The position numbers were made by a program, and so were the translations under genes. A stretch of DNA of 37,778 nt from an uncultured Hyphomicrobiales bacterium (GTDB lineage: Bacteria > Pseudomonadota > Alphaproteobacteria > Rhizobiales > Beijerinckiaceae). Location of the stretch: the NCBI GenBank assembly GCA_903918155.1, contig CAIXDD010000103.1, positions 1 to 37,778 on the forward strand, in the 5' to 3' direction. Of this stretch, positions 23,384 to 30,677 are shown one piece after another. The notes beneath the pieces were generated by a model, which did no database searches, had not been told where the DNA came from, and saw only the letters and a program-made list of their open reading frames with translations. Numbering within the stretch: the first letter of the stretch is position 1; every line of letters starts with the position of its first letter.

Positions 23384-24568
23384 TCAAGCTGCGCGGCGGA
23401 AACCTGGCGCCGCCTTGTGCATGCGTTCGGCGCCGTCTTTCGTGACGCGCACCAATTCGCCGGTCTGGACGCCGGCCTTTCCGTCGAGAGTCATCACCGA
23501 GGGCTGGATGACGATCGTCATATTCTCTTCGAGCCGCATGTCGGGCACGGCGGCGGAGGGGCGTTCGCGCGTGCCAAGGATCGGCGGCAGATAGCCCCCG
23601 CCATAGCCGTGCACGAGATCGTCGCAGATGGTGAAGCCCTTCGCCGCGATGCAGGAGGCGGCGTCGAGCAGCTCCTCCACATGCGCGCCCGCGCGCACGC
23701 TTTGGAAGATGGCGTCATAGGCTTCCTGCGCGACGGCGTGGAGGTCGCGATAAAGAGGCGTCGGCTCGGCGCCGACGGCGATGGAGCGCTGGATCTGGCC
23801 GGGATAGGACCAGAAGGAGACGGCGATCTCCGTGAAGACGATATCGCCCGCCTTCACCCTCCTGTTGCGCGCGATCTGCGAGGGCACGCAGCAATCGGGA
23901 TCGCTCATGGAGGTGACGCCGGTGTAATGGATCTGCGTCAGGCCGCCCAGCGGCGCATAGGCGCGTTCGATCACGTCGCCGAGTTCATATTCGCTCAGGC
24001 CCGGCCGCGTCTCCCGCTCCAGCGCTTCGACGGCGAGATCGGTGAGCGCGCAGCCGATCTGCAGCCAGTCCAGCTCTTCCGCGCTCTTGATCATGCGCAG
24101 GCGCGTATAGCCTCTGTTGAGGTCCACCGGCGCAAGACCCGCCTCGACGAGCTTCTCATGCAGGCCGTATCCGTAGGAGCCGAGCACGCCGATTCTGGCG
24201 CCGGGGCCCACGCGCCGCGCGAGTTCGCGAATGGCGAGCGTCTGGCTTCCTTCCGCGCCCCAGCGCACGTCGCTGTGCGGCGAGAGCACGCGCGCCAGCG
24301 CCGCGTTGTTGGGATTTTTCACATAGAGCGCATCCTGCGCGCCGGGCGTGAAGATCACGAAATGGCCGCTGGTGCTGGGCCAGCCCGTCAGCCATTGCGT
24401 GGCCGAGCCCTTGCGGTCGCCGCCCGAGAACAGCACCGCCTTGGCGCCCGCCGTCTCCATCAATCCGGCGATCGCCTTGCGCCGATTTTGCATTTCCTCG
24501 GGCGAGAACGTGGGGAATTCCATCTCGATCAGGCGATGTTGACGTTCGTTGACCTGCAGCGCGCCCAT
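23384..24568 (-). CDS. M24 (creatinase/aminopeptidase P fold) protein with substituted metal ligands
   Basis: 394 residues, starting at MGALQVNERQ (SD weak, AGAAG). The N-terminal creatinase domain (residues 16-150) and the C-terminal pita-bread domain (about 165-390) are complete. In aminopeptidase P the dimetal site is D, D, H, E, E. Aligned by eye these become E247 (FTEIAV), Q258 (YPGQIQRS, with the usual 11-residue spacing), H320 (VHGYGGGY, kept), Q355 (VIQPSV) and G370 (VQTGELV). So four of five ligands are replaced while the His stays. Metal-free relatives with the same fold include creatinase, which cleaves a C-N bond with that His. A C-N hydrolase or other lyase is more likely than a peptidase. 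First gene of a two-gene operon with a Bug receptor. Confidence 0.8.
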   Translation of the reverse strand: MGALQVNERQHRLIEMEFPTFSPEEMQNRRKAIAGLMETAGAKAVLFSGGDRKGSATQWLTGWPSTSGHFVIFTPGAQDALYVKNPNNAALARVLSPHSDVRWGAEGSQTLAIRELARRVGPGARIGVLGSYGYGLHEKLVEAGLAPVDLNRGYTRLRMIKSAEELDWLQIGCALTDLAVEALERETRPGLSEYELGDVIERAYAPLGGLTQIHYTGVTSMSDPDCCVPSQIARNRRVKAGDIVFTEIAVSFWSYPGQIQRSIAVGAEPTPLYRDLHAVAQEAYDAIFQSVRAGAHVEELLDAASCIAAKGFTICDDLVHGYGGGYLPPILGTRERPSAAVPDMRLEENMTIVIQPSVMTLDGKAGVQTGELVRVTKDGAERMHKAAPGFRRAA

Positions 24569-24875
24569 TCTTCTGTCCTGTCGTTCCGGCCGCGCGCATG
24601 CGCAGCCTTTCAAAATCATCAACGGGGATCGGGCGAGAGCGTCGCTTGATGCGTCGCGCCTCGTCTCGGCGCGCTTCATCTCGTCGCGCTTCATCTCAGC
24701 GCGCGAGCGTCAGCGCCGTGCCCTTGCGCGGAACATGCCGCAGGACTCCTCCCGAATTCTTAGTTGGCTTGATCAGACCGCAAAACAGCGCTGCTTGCAA
24801 GGCGAGCGTCGAGGGGCTGGACAGCGGCGCGCCTTGGCCGCACTTTGCCGCGCGACGAAGCCCAGAGGACCGCAC
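24569..24875. other. 307-base divergent intergenic region
   Basis: Lies between the minus-strand M24 gene and the plus-strand MFS gene. Apart from three 15-bp repeats (24655-24699) I see no RNA, gene or clear promoter. The least GC-rich stretch is about 24755-24795 (AATTCTTAGTTGGCTTGATC), a possible promoter zone for the MFS gene. Confidence 0.4.
24655..24699 (+). repeat. Three 15-bp tandem repeats
   Basis: CGCGCCTCGTCTCGG (24655-24669), CGCGCTTCATCTCGT (24670-24684) and CGCGCTTCATCTC-A-G (24685-24699). The last two share 13 bases exactly. Confidence 0.75.
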
Positions 24876-26093
24876 ATGAATGAAGACGCGCAGGCGCGCC
24901 GCCGCGAGGCGCCGGTGATCGGCCTTGTGAGCTTCGCCCACATGCTCAGCCATTTTTACATGCTGTGCGCGCCGCCGCTCTTTCCGCTGCTGCGCAAGGA
25001 TCTCGGGCTCGACTACGTGGACATGGGCCTCACGGTGACGATCTACGCCGTCATCACCGGCGCGCTGCAGACGCCCATGGGTTTCCTCGTGGACAGGTTC
25101 GGCGGCCGGCTCGTGCTCATCGCCGGCCTGTTCGTCAATGGGCTCGCCATTTTTCTGGCCGCCTATGTCACGGGCTTCTGGGGTCTGGCGGCCGCCATGG
25201 CGCTGGGCGGGCTGGGCTCCAGCGTGTTCCATCCCGCCGATTACACGATCCTCAATTCGGTCGTGGGCGCCCCGCGCATCGGCCGCGCGCTGTCGGTCCA
25301 TTCGCTGGCCGGCAATATCGGCTTCCTTGCGGGCCCCTTGTTCGTCGCCTTCGTGTCCGCCTATGGCGGCTGGACGCTCGCGCTGCAATCGGCCGGGCTC
25401 ATGGGCATGGCGTTCGCGCTTCTCATGGCGGCTGCGCCCGCCGCCTGGTACGAGGGCTCGACGTCCGGCTCCGCATCCGGCCCGCGCAAGTCGCGCGGCG
25501 CGCAATGGCGCCTGTTGATCGCCTCGCCGCGCATTCTCTCGCTCTTCGCTTTCTACATGTTCTCCTCGGCGGCCAATTCCGGCGTCGTGCATTTCTCCGT
25601 CGTGTCCTTGCATGAGCTTTATGGCGTGCCGCTCGCCGCCGCCGCGGCGGCGCTGACGATCTATCAGGCCGCGCAAATGCTGGCGGTTCTGCCGGGCGGC
25701 TATGTGGCGGACAAGGCGCGTTCGCAGGAGGTCGTGCTGGCGACCTGTTTCGCCATATCGGGCGTGGCCGTCGCCATCGTGGGCGTGAACGCGCTTCCCT
25801 TCATAATCGCCACCGCGCTTCTGGGCGTGTCGGGCGCCATGCGCGGACTCGTCAACGCGTCGCGCGACGTCTCCGTGCGCCATGCGGCGGGCGCGGTGAG
25901 CGTGGGCACGGTCTTCGCCTTCGTGACCACCGGCTATGCGGGCGGGCAGGTGATCGGGCCCATCGCCTATGGCTTGATGGTCGACATGGGCCGGCCGGAT
26001 TTCGTCTTCTGGCTGTCGGCGGGTTTCACGCTGCTCGGCATCGCGACCATGCTGGCGGGTCTGCGCGCGCCGGCGCCGCAAGCGGCGCAATAG
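24876..26093 (+). CDS. Major facilitator superfamily (MFS) transporter
   Basis: 405 residues; ATG after AGAGGACCGC (the frame is open upstream but that segment is repeat DNA with no SD). About twelve hydrophobic segments are visible, six in each half, with a short central loop rich in Ser, Gly, Lys and Arg (WYEGSTSGSASGPRKSRG). The MFS loop 2-3 signature appears as GFLVDRFGGRLVL and its half-repeat as GGYVADKARSQEVVL. FHPADYTILNSVVG and GRALSVHSLAGNIGFLAG are typical of the group of uncharacterised proteobacterial carriers once linked to fosmidomycin resistance and to anion uptake. Probably inner-membrane proton symport or antiport of a small solute. Direction and substrate cannot be read. 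Diverges from the M24/Bug operon. Confidence 0.85.
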   Translation: MNEDAQARRREAPVIGLVSFAHMLSHFYMLCAPPLFPLLRKDLGLDYVDMGLTVTIYAVITGALQTPMGFLVDRFGGRLVLIAGLFVNGLAIFLAAYVTGFWGLAAAMALGGLGSSVFHPADYTILNSVVGAPRIGRALSVHSLAGNIGFLAGPLFVAFVSAYGGWTLALQSAGLMGMAFALLMAAAPAAWYEGSTSGSASGPRKSRGAQWRLLIASPRILSLFAFYMFSSAANSGVVHFSVVSLHELYGVPLAAAAAALTIYQAAQMLAVLPGGYVADKARSQEVVLATCFAISGVAVAIVGVNALPFIIATALLGVSGAMRGLVNASRDVSVRHAAGAVSVGTVFAFVTTGYAGGQVIGPIAYGLMVDMGRPDFVFWLSAGFTLLGIATMLAGLRAPAPQAAQ

Positions 26094-26112
26094 GCGCCGC
26101 CTTCCCTTTAGG

Positions 26113-26128
26113 CGCCTTGCGCAAGGCG
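26113..26128. terminator. Short palindromic hairpin between converging genes
   Basis: CGCCTTGCGCAAGGCG (26113-26128) is a perfect 16-base palindrome with a second partial copy of its centre (TTGCGCAAGG) 18 bases on; it lies in the 66-base gap between the MFS and the 72-aa gene. No T-run. Confidence 0.35.
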
Positions 26129-26159
26129 AAGGCGCGTTGCGCAAGGATCGGGCGGCGTC

Positions 26160-26378
26160 TCAGGCGGCGCGGGCGTCGCGCATCGGCTCCAATTGATCCG
26201 AGGGCACGCTCCACAACACGCGCCCCTCGAAGCGCACGTCGGCGCGCTGGGCCTGTCCGAGGCCCGGCGTGCGCCCTTCATAGGCGCAAATCACGATTCC
26301 CTCGCAGCCGGGCGACACGCCGCGATCGGCGACGAGCCGGGAGTCCGGTTTCAGGCGCACTCTTTGTCCTGCGTGCAT
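26160..26378 (-). CDS. Small beta-rich protein of unknown function
   Basis: 72 residues, from an ATG preceded by GAAGGAGGCCAG, a strong SD that fixes this start over an in-frame one 18 codons upstream. Sequence begins MHAGQRVRLKPDSRL and continues with GVSPGCEGIVICAYEG, then ADVRFEGRVLWSVPSDQLEPM. The alternation of short strands with VRLKP, GIVICA, ADVRF and RVLWSVP is like an SH3-type barrel of the kind used in small nucleic-acid or partner-binding proteins. I do not recognise the family. It is transcribed away from the EAL gene, and has no signal peptide or membrane segment. Coding is supported by the SD and GC3 pattern only. Confidence 0.6.
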   Translation of the reverse strand: MHAGQRVRLKPDSRLVADRGVSPGCEGIVICAYEGRTPGLGQAQRADVRFEGRVLWSVPSDQLEPMRDARAA

Positions 26379-26567
26379 TCTGGCCTCCTTCGCGGGGCGG
26401 CGGCCGCGGATCGCGCCGCCGTCATGCTGCAATGCGATAGACGTGCCAGATCCTCCGCCGGATCATCCGCCCTGTCGCCCGCGCCGGCCGCTTGCGCGAC
26501 GGCCCGCGTCCCGCCATTGTGGAGCTGACGCCGTGTCGTTCGGGCCGCAGATTTCGAGGGCCTTCCT

Positions 26568-27392
26568 GTGTCGTTCAAATCCATTGAGACCGCCCGTCGC
26601 GACCATTTGCGCGCGCGCCTGCCCCACGCCTGCGGGCGGGGGGACATGCATCTCGAATATCAGCCGATCTGCGACCTGCGCAGCGGCCGCGCGCTGGGTT
26701 TCGAGGCCCTGCTGCGCTGGCGCGACGGCGGCGCGCTCGTGCCCCCCGCCGAATTCATCCCGCTGGCCGAGGCGAGCGGCGACATCGCCGCCTTGTCGGA
26801 CTGGATGGCGGGGCAGGCCTGCCGCGACCTTGCGGCGCTGGGGAGCGCATGCGCCGTCTCGCTCAATGTCTCCGCCGGCCAGCTCGTGGAGCCCGGATTC
26901 GCCGGTCGTTTCGCGCAGACCCTGCGTGCGGCAGGCGTCGATCCCGCCCGCATGGGCGTGGAGGTCACCGAGAGCGTCTTGATTCGCGAGCCGGGTCAGG
27001 CCATCGCCGCGCTGTCGGATTTGCGCCGCATGGGCGTGCGCGTGGCCATCGACGATTTCGGGACCGGCTTTTCCAGCCTCGCCTATCTGCGCGAACTGCC
27101 CTTCGACGTGGTGAAGGTGGACCGCAGTTTCGTGACCGGCGCGACGGAAGATCCCGTGTCGCAGGCAATTCTCGAAGCGGTGGCCCTGATCGGCCGGCGC
27201 ATCGGCGTCGTCGTTCTGGCGGAGGGCGTGGAGACGCAGGGCCAGCGGGCCTGGCTCGTCGAGGCGGGCTTCGCGCTGGGGCAGGGCTATCTGTTCGGCC
27301 GGCCCGCGCCGGCGGATCATTGGCGGGACCAAAGGCGATCCCAAAAGCGACCCGCCGCCGCCTCGATTGCGGGCGGGGCGGGGGCGGACTAG
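26568..27392 (+). CDS. Stand-alone EAL-domain cyclic di-GMP phosphodiesterase
   Basis: 274 residues with a GTG start after GAGGG. Essentially a bare EAL domain (about 25-255) with no GGDEF, PAS or membrane part. Catalytic set present: E46 in GFEALLRW (EAL motif), Asn in SLNVSAGQL, Glu in VEVTES, D162-D163 in IDDFGTGFSSLAYL (metal and loop 6), Lys in VKVDRS, Glu in LAEGVET, and QGYLFGRPAP at the end. It should therefore hydrolyse c-di-GMP to pGpG in the cytoplasm, favouring motile over sessile behaviour. The C-terminal tail after residue 255 is Arg/Ala-rich and of low complexity. No sensory domain, so control is likely through expression or a partner. Neighbours give no clue. Confidence 0.9.
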   Translation: MSFKSIETARRDHLRARLPHACGRGDMHLEYQPICDLRSGRALGFEALLRWRDGGALVPPAEFIPLAEASGDIAALSDWMAGQACRDLAALGSACAVSLNVSAGQLVEPGFAGRFAQTLRAAGVDPARMGVEVTESVLIREPGQAIAALSDLRRMGVRVAIDDFGTGFSSLAYLRELPFDVVKVDRSFVTGATEDPVSQAILEAVALIGRRIGVVVLAEGVETQGQRAWLVEAGFALGQGYLFGRPAPADHWRDQRRSQKRPAAASIAGGAGAD

Positions 27393-27479
27393 GGTCGCTT
27401 CGTTCGCTTGTCCCTCGCCTGCGCAAGATCATCCCATGTCCCGCGTTGCTTCGTTGCGTCGTCCGCCGCCGGAGGCCCC

Positions 27480-28313
27480 GTGAAACTCGGCCTCATCGGA
27501 TTCGGCGCCATCGTCCGCCAGACGCTGGCCAGTCTCGAAACCGCCGTCGCGCAAGGGGCGATCCCCCGGCTGGAGGACGTGGTCTGCCTCGCCCGCGAAG
27601 GGGCGGGGGCGCGCGCCCATGCCGCGCTCGACGCGTTCGAGGGCTCGCTGGCCCGATCCGTCACCGTGGTGGACGATCCGGCCGCCCTGCTCGCCCGCCG
27701 CCCGACGCTCGTGGCCGAGGCCGCCGGCCATGCGGCGGTGCGCGACCTCGGACCCCTCTTGCTGGGCGCGGGCGTCGATCTCGTGATCGTCTCCGCCGGC
27801 GCGCTGGCCGACGAGGACGTGCGGGCCCGGCTTGATTCGGCCGCCCTCGCCGGCGGCGCACGCTGGAGCCTGTGCGCAGGGGCCGTTGGCGGGCTCGACC
27901 TGCTCGCCGTCGCCCGCCTCTCCGGCCTGAGCGACGTGCTCTATATTTCGCGCAAGCCGCCCGAGGCCTGGCGCGGCACGCCGGCCGAAAGCCTTCTCGA
28001 CCTCGACCGGCTGACCGAACCTGCGGTTTTCTTCGAGGGAGACGCCGGGCGGGCCGCCCGCGCCTTTCCGCAAAACGCCAATGTCGCGGCCACGGTCGCG
28101 CTGGCCGGGGCGGGCTTCGCCGCCACCCGCGTGCGGCTGGTCGCCGATCCGGGCGTGAACCGAAACATCCATGAAATCAGCATCAAATCCGATTGCGTGG
28201 ACGCCCGTTTCGAGATCGCCGGCCGCCCCGCGCCCGACAATCCCAAAACCTCGCTGACGACGGCTTACGCGCTCGCCGCCGACCTGCTCGCCCGCCTGCA
28301 AGCCAAGGCCTGA
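27480..28313 (+). CDS. L-aspartate dehydrogenase-like oxidoreductase
   Basis: 277 residues, GTG start five bases after a perfect GGAGG. N-terminal Rossmann fold: KLGLIGFGAIVRQTL (GxGxxx at 7-12), VVCLAR, then EAAGHAAVRD and VIVSAGALADEDV. C-terminal domain carries NANVAATVALAGAGF and VNRNIHEISIKSD, where H231 matches the catalytic His of the family. Aspartate dehydrogenases interconvert L-aspartate and iminosuccinate with NAD(P), feeding NAD synthesis or aspartate catabolism. The gene is not next to nadA or nadC. It ends 167 bases before the GntR-led operon for a PrpD/TTT system, so catabolism of an aspartate-like compound is worth considering. Family call good, exact substrate less so. Confidence 0.8.
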   Translation: MKLGLIGFGAIVRQTLASLETAVAQGAIPRLEDVVCLAREGAGARAHAALDAFEGSLARSVTVVDDPAALLARRPTLVAEAAGHAAVRDLGPLLLGAGVDLVIVSAGALADEDVRARLDSAALAGGARWSLCAGAVGGLDLLAVARLSGLSDVLYISRKPPEAWRGTPAESLLDLDRLTEPAVFFEGDAGRAARAFPQNANVAATVALAGAGFAATRVRLVADPGVNRNIHEISIKSDCVDARFEIAGRPAPDNPKTSLTTAYALAADLLARLQAKA

Positions 28314-28322
28314 CCCGAAAGC

Positions 28323-28364
28323 GCCGCTCCGAACGCCGCTCCGAACGCCGCTCCGAACGCCGCT
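28323..28364 (+). repeat. Three and a half copies of a 12-bp tandem repeat
   Basis: GCCGCTCCGAAC is repeated exactly three times (28323-28358), then GCCGCT. It lies 10 bases after the aspartate dehydrogenase stop and upstream of the GntR operator. Confidence 0.9.
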
Positions 28365-28410
28365 TGCGCCCGCCGTTCGGACCCGCCCCGCCCGCATGGC
28401 CTGCTTCTGT

Positions 28411-28426
28411 AGATTGTTGACAATCT
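28411..28426. promoter_or_regulatory. Candidate GntR/FCD operator
   Basis: AGATTGT-TG-ACAATCT: two perfect 7-base inverted arms with a 2-base centre, 55 bases before the GntR start. Size and symmetry fit operators of FCD-type GntR regulators. It contains TTGACA, so binding could block a promoter, though I see no good -10 box at the right distance. Confidence 0.65.
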
Positions 28427-28480
28427 GCAATCGGGAAGGCACGAGGGCGGCGTCTGGGCCGCAACCGAGGGAGAGGCGCG

Positions 28481-29161
28481 TTGGACGATCTGACCGTATT
28501 GCGCACCCGTTCTCTGCCCGGCGTGCTGGAGAAAGAGATCGAGAAGGCGATTCTCGGCGGCGAGCTGGTTCCCGGCGGCCGCGTGAACGAGAACGCCCTC
28601 GCCGGCCATTACGGCGTGAGTCGCGGTCCGCTGCGCGAGGCGCTGCGCACCCTGCAGGCCGCCGGCCTTGTCGTGTCCGTGCCCAATCGCGGCTATTTCG
28701 TGCGCCGCGTCGATCCCGCCGAAGCCACCCAGATCTATGACGTGCGCGCCGCCTTGTTCGGCCTTGCCGGCGAGACTTTGGCGCGCCGCGCGAGCGAGGA
28801 TCTCGTCGCGCAATTGCGCGCCCGGCTCGACGCCATGGACGAGGCGGCGCGCGCTCGCGATTTCGAGGCTTATTACCCGCTCAATCTCGCCTTCCACGAT
28901 TACATCGTCGAGGCCGCCGGCAATCCCGTGCTCGCGGCTCATTACCGCGATCTCGTGAAACGGCTCAATCTCTTCCGCGCGCGCTCGCTCGTGCAGGGCG
29001 GCGGCCTCGCCGTCTCCAATGCGGAGCATCGCGCCATGGTGGAGGCGGTCGCGCGCCGCGATCCCGCCGCCGCGCGCGAGACATTCGCCAATCACGTCGC
29101 CCGCGCCCGCGAGCGGCTTCTCTCCGCGGAATCCTCCGCCGCGTCCGCTTCCAGCACATAG
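28481..29161 (+). CDS. GntR-family regulator with FCD ligand-binding domain
   Basis: 226 residues with a TTG start (MDDLTVLRTR by convention), after GAGGGAGAGG; no better ATG exists. Winged helix at about 14-75: ENALAGHYGVSRGPLREALRTLQAAGLV is the GntR helix-turn-helix, followed by the wing NRGYFV. The FCD all-helical sensor (80-210) has metal-type residues H139 (NLAFHDYI), H183 (NAEHRAMVEA) and H205 (FANHVARA); the usual Asp four before the first His is Asn135. FCD regulators respond to carboxylates or sugar acids, often with a metal. It is the first gene of the PrpD/TTT operon (16-base gap to the next), so autoregulation and substrate induction through the 28411-28426 palindrome are likely. 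Confidence 0.88.
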   Translation: MDDLTVLRTRSLPGVLEKEIEKAILGGELVPGGRVNENALAGHYGVSRGPLREALRTLQAAGLVVSVPNRGYFVRRVDPAEATQIYDVRAALFGLAGETLARRASEDLVAQLRARLDAMDEAARARDFEAYYPLNLAFHDYIVEAAGNPVLAAHYRDLVKRLNLFRARSLVQGGGLAVSNAEHRAMVEAVARRDPAAARETFANHVARARERLLSAESSAASASST

Positions 29162-29177
29162 AAAGAAAGGCATACGC

Positions 29178-30590
29178 ATGTCACAGCAGAGCGCGATCAC
29201 CGTCGAGGCGATCAAGTTCATCGAAGACGTCGGCTATGGCGATCTGCCCGCAGAGGCGCTGCGCGTCGGCAAGCGCTGCATGGTCGACACGCTGGGCGTG
29301 ATGATCGCCGGCTGCTCGGAACATTCGGTCCATATTCTCGTGGAGGACGCCATCGAGCAGGGCGGCCGGCAGGATGCGTTGCTTCTGGCGGGCGGCCAGC
29401 GCAAGGCGCCTGCGGCGGTCGCCGCGCGCGTGCTGGGCACCGCCGGCCATGCGCATGACTGGGACGACACGCAGGTCTCCCATGATCCCGCCCATGTCTA
29501 TGGCCTTCTCACCCATCCGTCCGTTCCCCCGCTCGCCGCCTCCATCGTGATGGCGCAGCGTCTGGGCGGCGTCGACGGCAAGCGCTTCATGCTCGCCTTC
29601 CAGACGGGCTTCGAGGTCGAGTGCAAGATTTCCGAATGGATGTCCCATCGCCATTATCGGCGCGGCCATCATTCGTCGGGCACGGTGGGCACGTTCGGCG
29701 CCTGCGCGGCGGCGGCGAAACTCCTCGGCCTGAAGGGCGAGAAGCTCGCCCATGCGCTGGGCATCGCCGCGTCGCTGGCCGCCGGCATCCGCGCCAATTT
29801 CGGCACGATGACGAAGCCGCTGCATGTCGGGCGCGCCGCCGAGAACGGCGTCACCGCCGCCCTTCTCGCCGCGCGCGGCTTCACCGCCGATCCCACGGTG
29901 CTGGACGGGCAATGGGGGTTCTTCGCCGTGATGGGCGAAGGTTTCGATCCCGCCAAGCCGGCGCAGGGTTTCGGCAAGACGCTGACGATCGTGGATCCCG
30001 GCGTGTCGATCAAGCCGTTCCCGTCGGGCATTCTCACGCATCAGTCGATGGACGCGATGCTGAAGCTCGTCCTCGACAACGATCTCAAGCCCGAGGAGGT
30101 GGAGGCGATCCGCTTCTACGCCGGCAAGAACATCCTCGAGCCGATCCGCTATCCGCTGGCGGCCAATCACCTGCAGGCGAAATTCTCCATGCCGGCGCTC
30201 TTGTCGATGATGATCCTCAAGCGCCGCGCGAGCCATCACGAATTCCTCGACGAATTCGTCTCCTCGCCCGCCATGCAGGACATGCAGAAGCGCACGCAAT
30301 GCCTGGGCGACCCCGAAATCGACGCGCGCGGCTACGATCTCATCCGCTCGCGCATCGAAGTGGACACGAAGGACGGGCGCAAGCTCGTGCAATGGGCGGA
30401 CGAACGCTATCGCGGCGGCCCGCTCAATCCGATCTGCGACGCCGATCTTGAAGGCAAGTTCCGCATGTGCGCCGAAGGCGCGATGGCCGACGACGCGCAG
30501 GCGCGCCTGCTCGCCGCGGTGAAGGGACTGGAGAACGTCGGCGACGCCGCCTCGCTCGCCCAGATCATGGCGTTCGACGTCGCGCATTAA
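29178..30590 (+). CDS. MmgE/PrpD-family protein (copy 1)
   Basis: 470 residues, ATG after AAGAAAGG. Family markers: KRCMVDTLGVMIAGCSEHS (about 35-53), HAHDWDDTQ (about 92-100), TGFEVECKISEWM, HSSGTVGTFGACAAAAKLLG (about 162-181), and GVSIKPFPSGILTHQSMDAM (about 275-294), the last with the KPFP box and a His. The family includes 2-methylcitrate dehydratase, cis-aconitate decarboxylase and iminodisuccinate epimerase, all acting on polycarboxylates by proton abstraction beside a carboxylate. It sits directly behind the GntR gene and in front of a Bug receptor, so its substrate is probably what the TTT transporter imports. A GC hairpin follows the stop. The particular reaction is unknown. Confidence 0.85.
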   Translation: MSQQSAITVEAIKFIEDVGYGDLPAEALRVGKRCMVDTLGVMIAGCSEHSVHILVEDAIEQGGRQDALLLAGGQRKAPAAVAARVLGTAGHAHDWDDTQVSHDPAHVYGLLTHPSVPPLAASIVMAQRLGGVDGKRFMLAFQTGFEVECKISEWMSHRHYRRGHHSSGTVGTFGACAAAAKLLGLKGEKLAHALGIAASLAAGIRANFGTMTKPLHVGRAAENGVTAALLAARGFTADPTVLDGQWGFFAVMGEGFDPAKPAQGFGKTLTIVDPGVSIKPFPSGILTHQSMDAMLKLVLDNDLKPEEVEAIRFYAGKNILEPIRYPLAANHLQAKFSMPALLSMMILKRRASHHEFLDEFVSSPAMQDMQKRTQCLGDPEIDARGYDLIRSRIEVDTKDGRKLVQWADERYRGGPLNPICDADLEGKFRMCAEGAMADDAQARLLAAVKGLENVGDAASLAQIMAFDVAH

Positions 30591-30596
30591 ACGAGA

Positions 30597-30622
30597 CGCG
30601 CGCGCCGCGTGAGGCGCGCGCG
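30597..30622 (+). other. Intercistronic GC hairpin
   Basis: CGCGCGCGCC (30597-30606) pairs with GGCGCGCGCG (30613-30622) across GCGTGA. No T-run follows. In the middle of a single-strand gene series it may stabilise or partly terminate the upstream message. Confidence 0.5.
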
Positions 30623-30677
30623 CATTCATCGGCAAACGGCGGGCCGCCGCGGCCTGCGAAGCGAAGGGAGAAGCGTC

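Noticed and set aside
28323..28364. 12-bp repeats considered as a CRISPR array
   Set aside because: Units are adjacent with no spacers, too short, and no cas gene is near. Simple tandem duplication.
28417..28445. Sigma70 promoter using the TTGACA in the palindrome
   Set aside because: No acceptable -10 hexamer 16-18 bases downstream; the hexamer is better explained as part of the inverted repeat.
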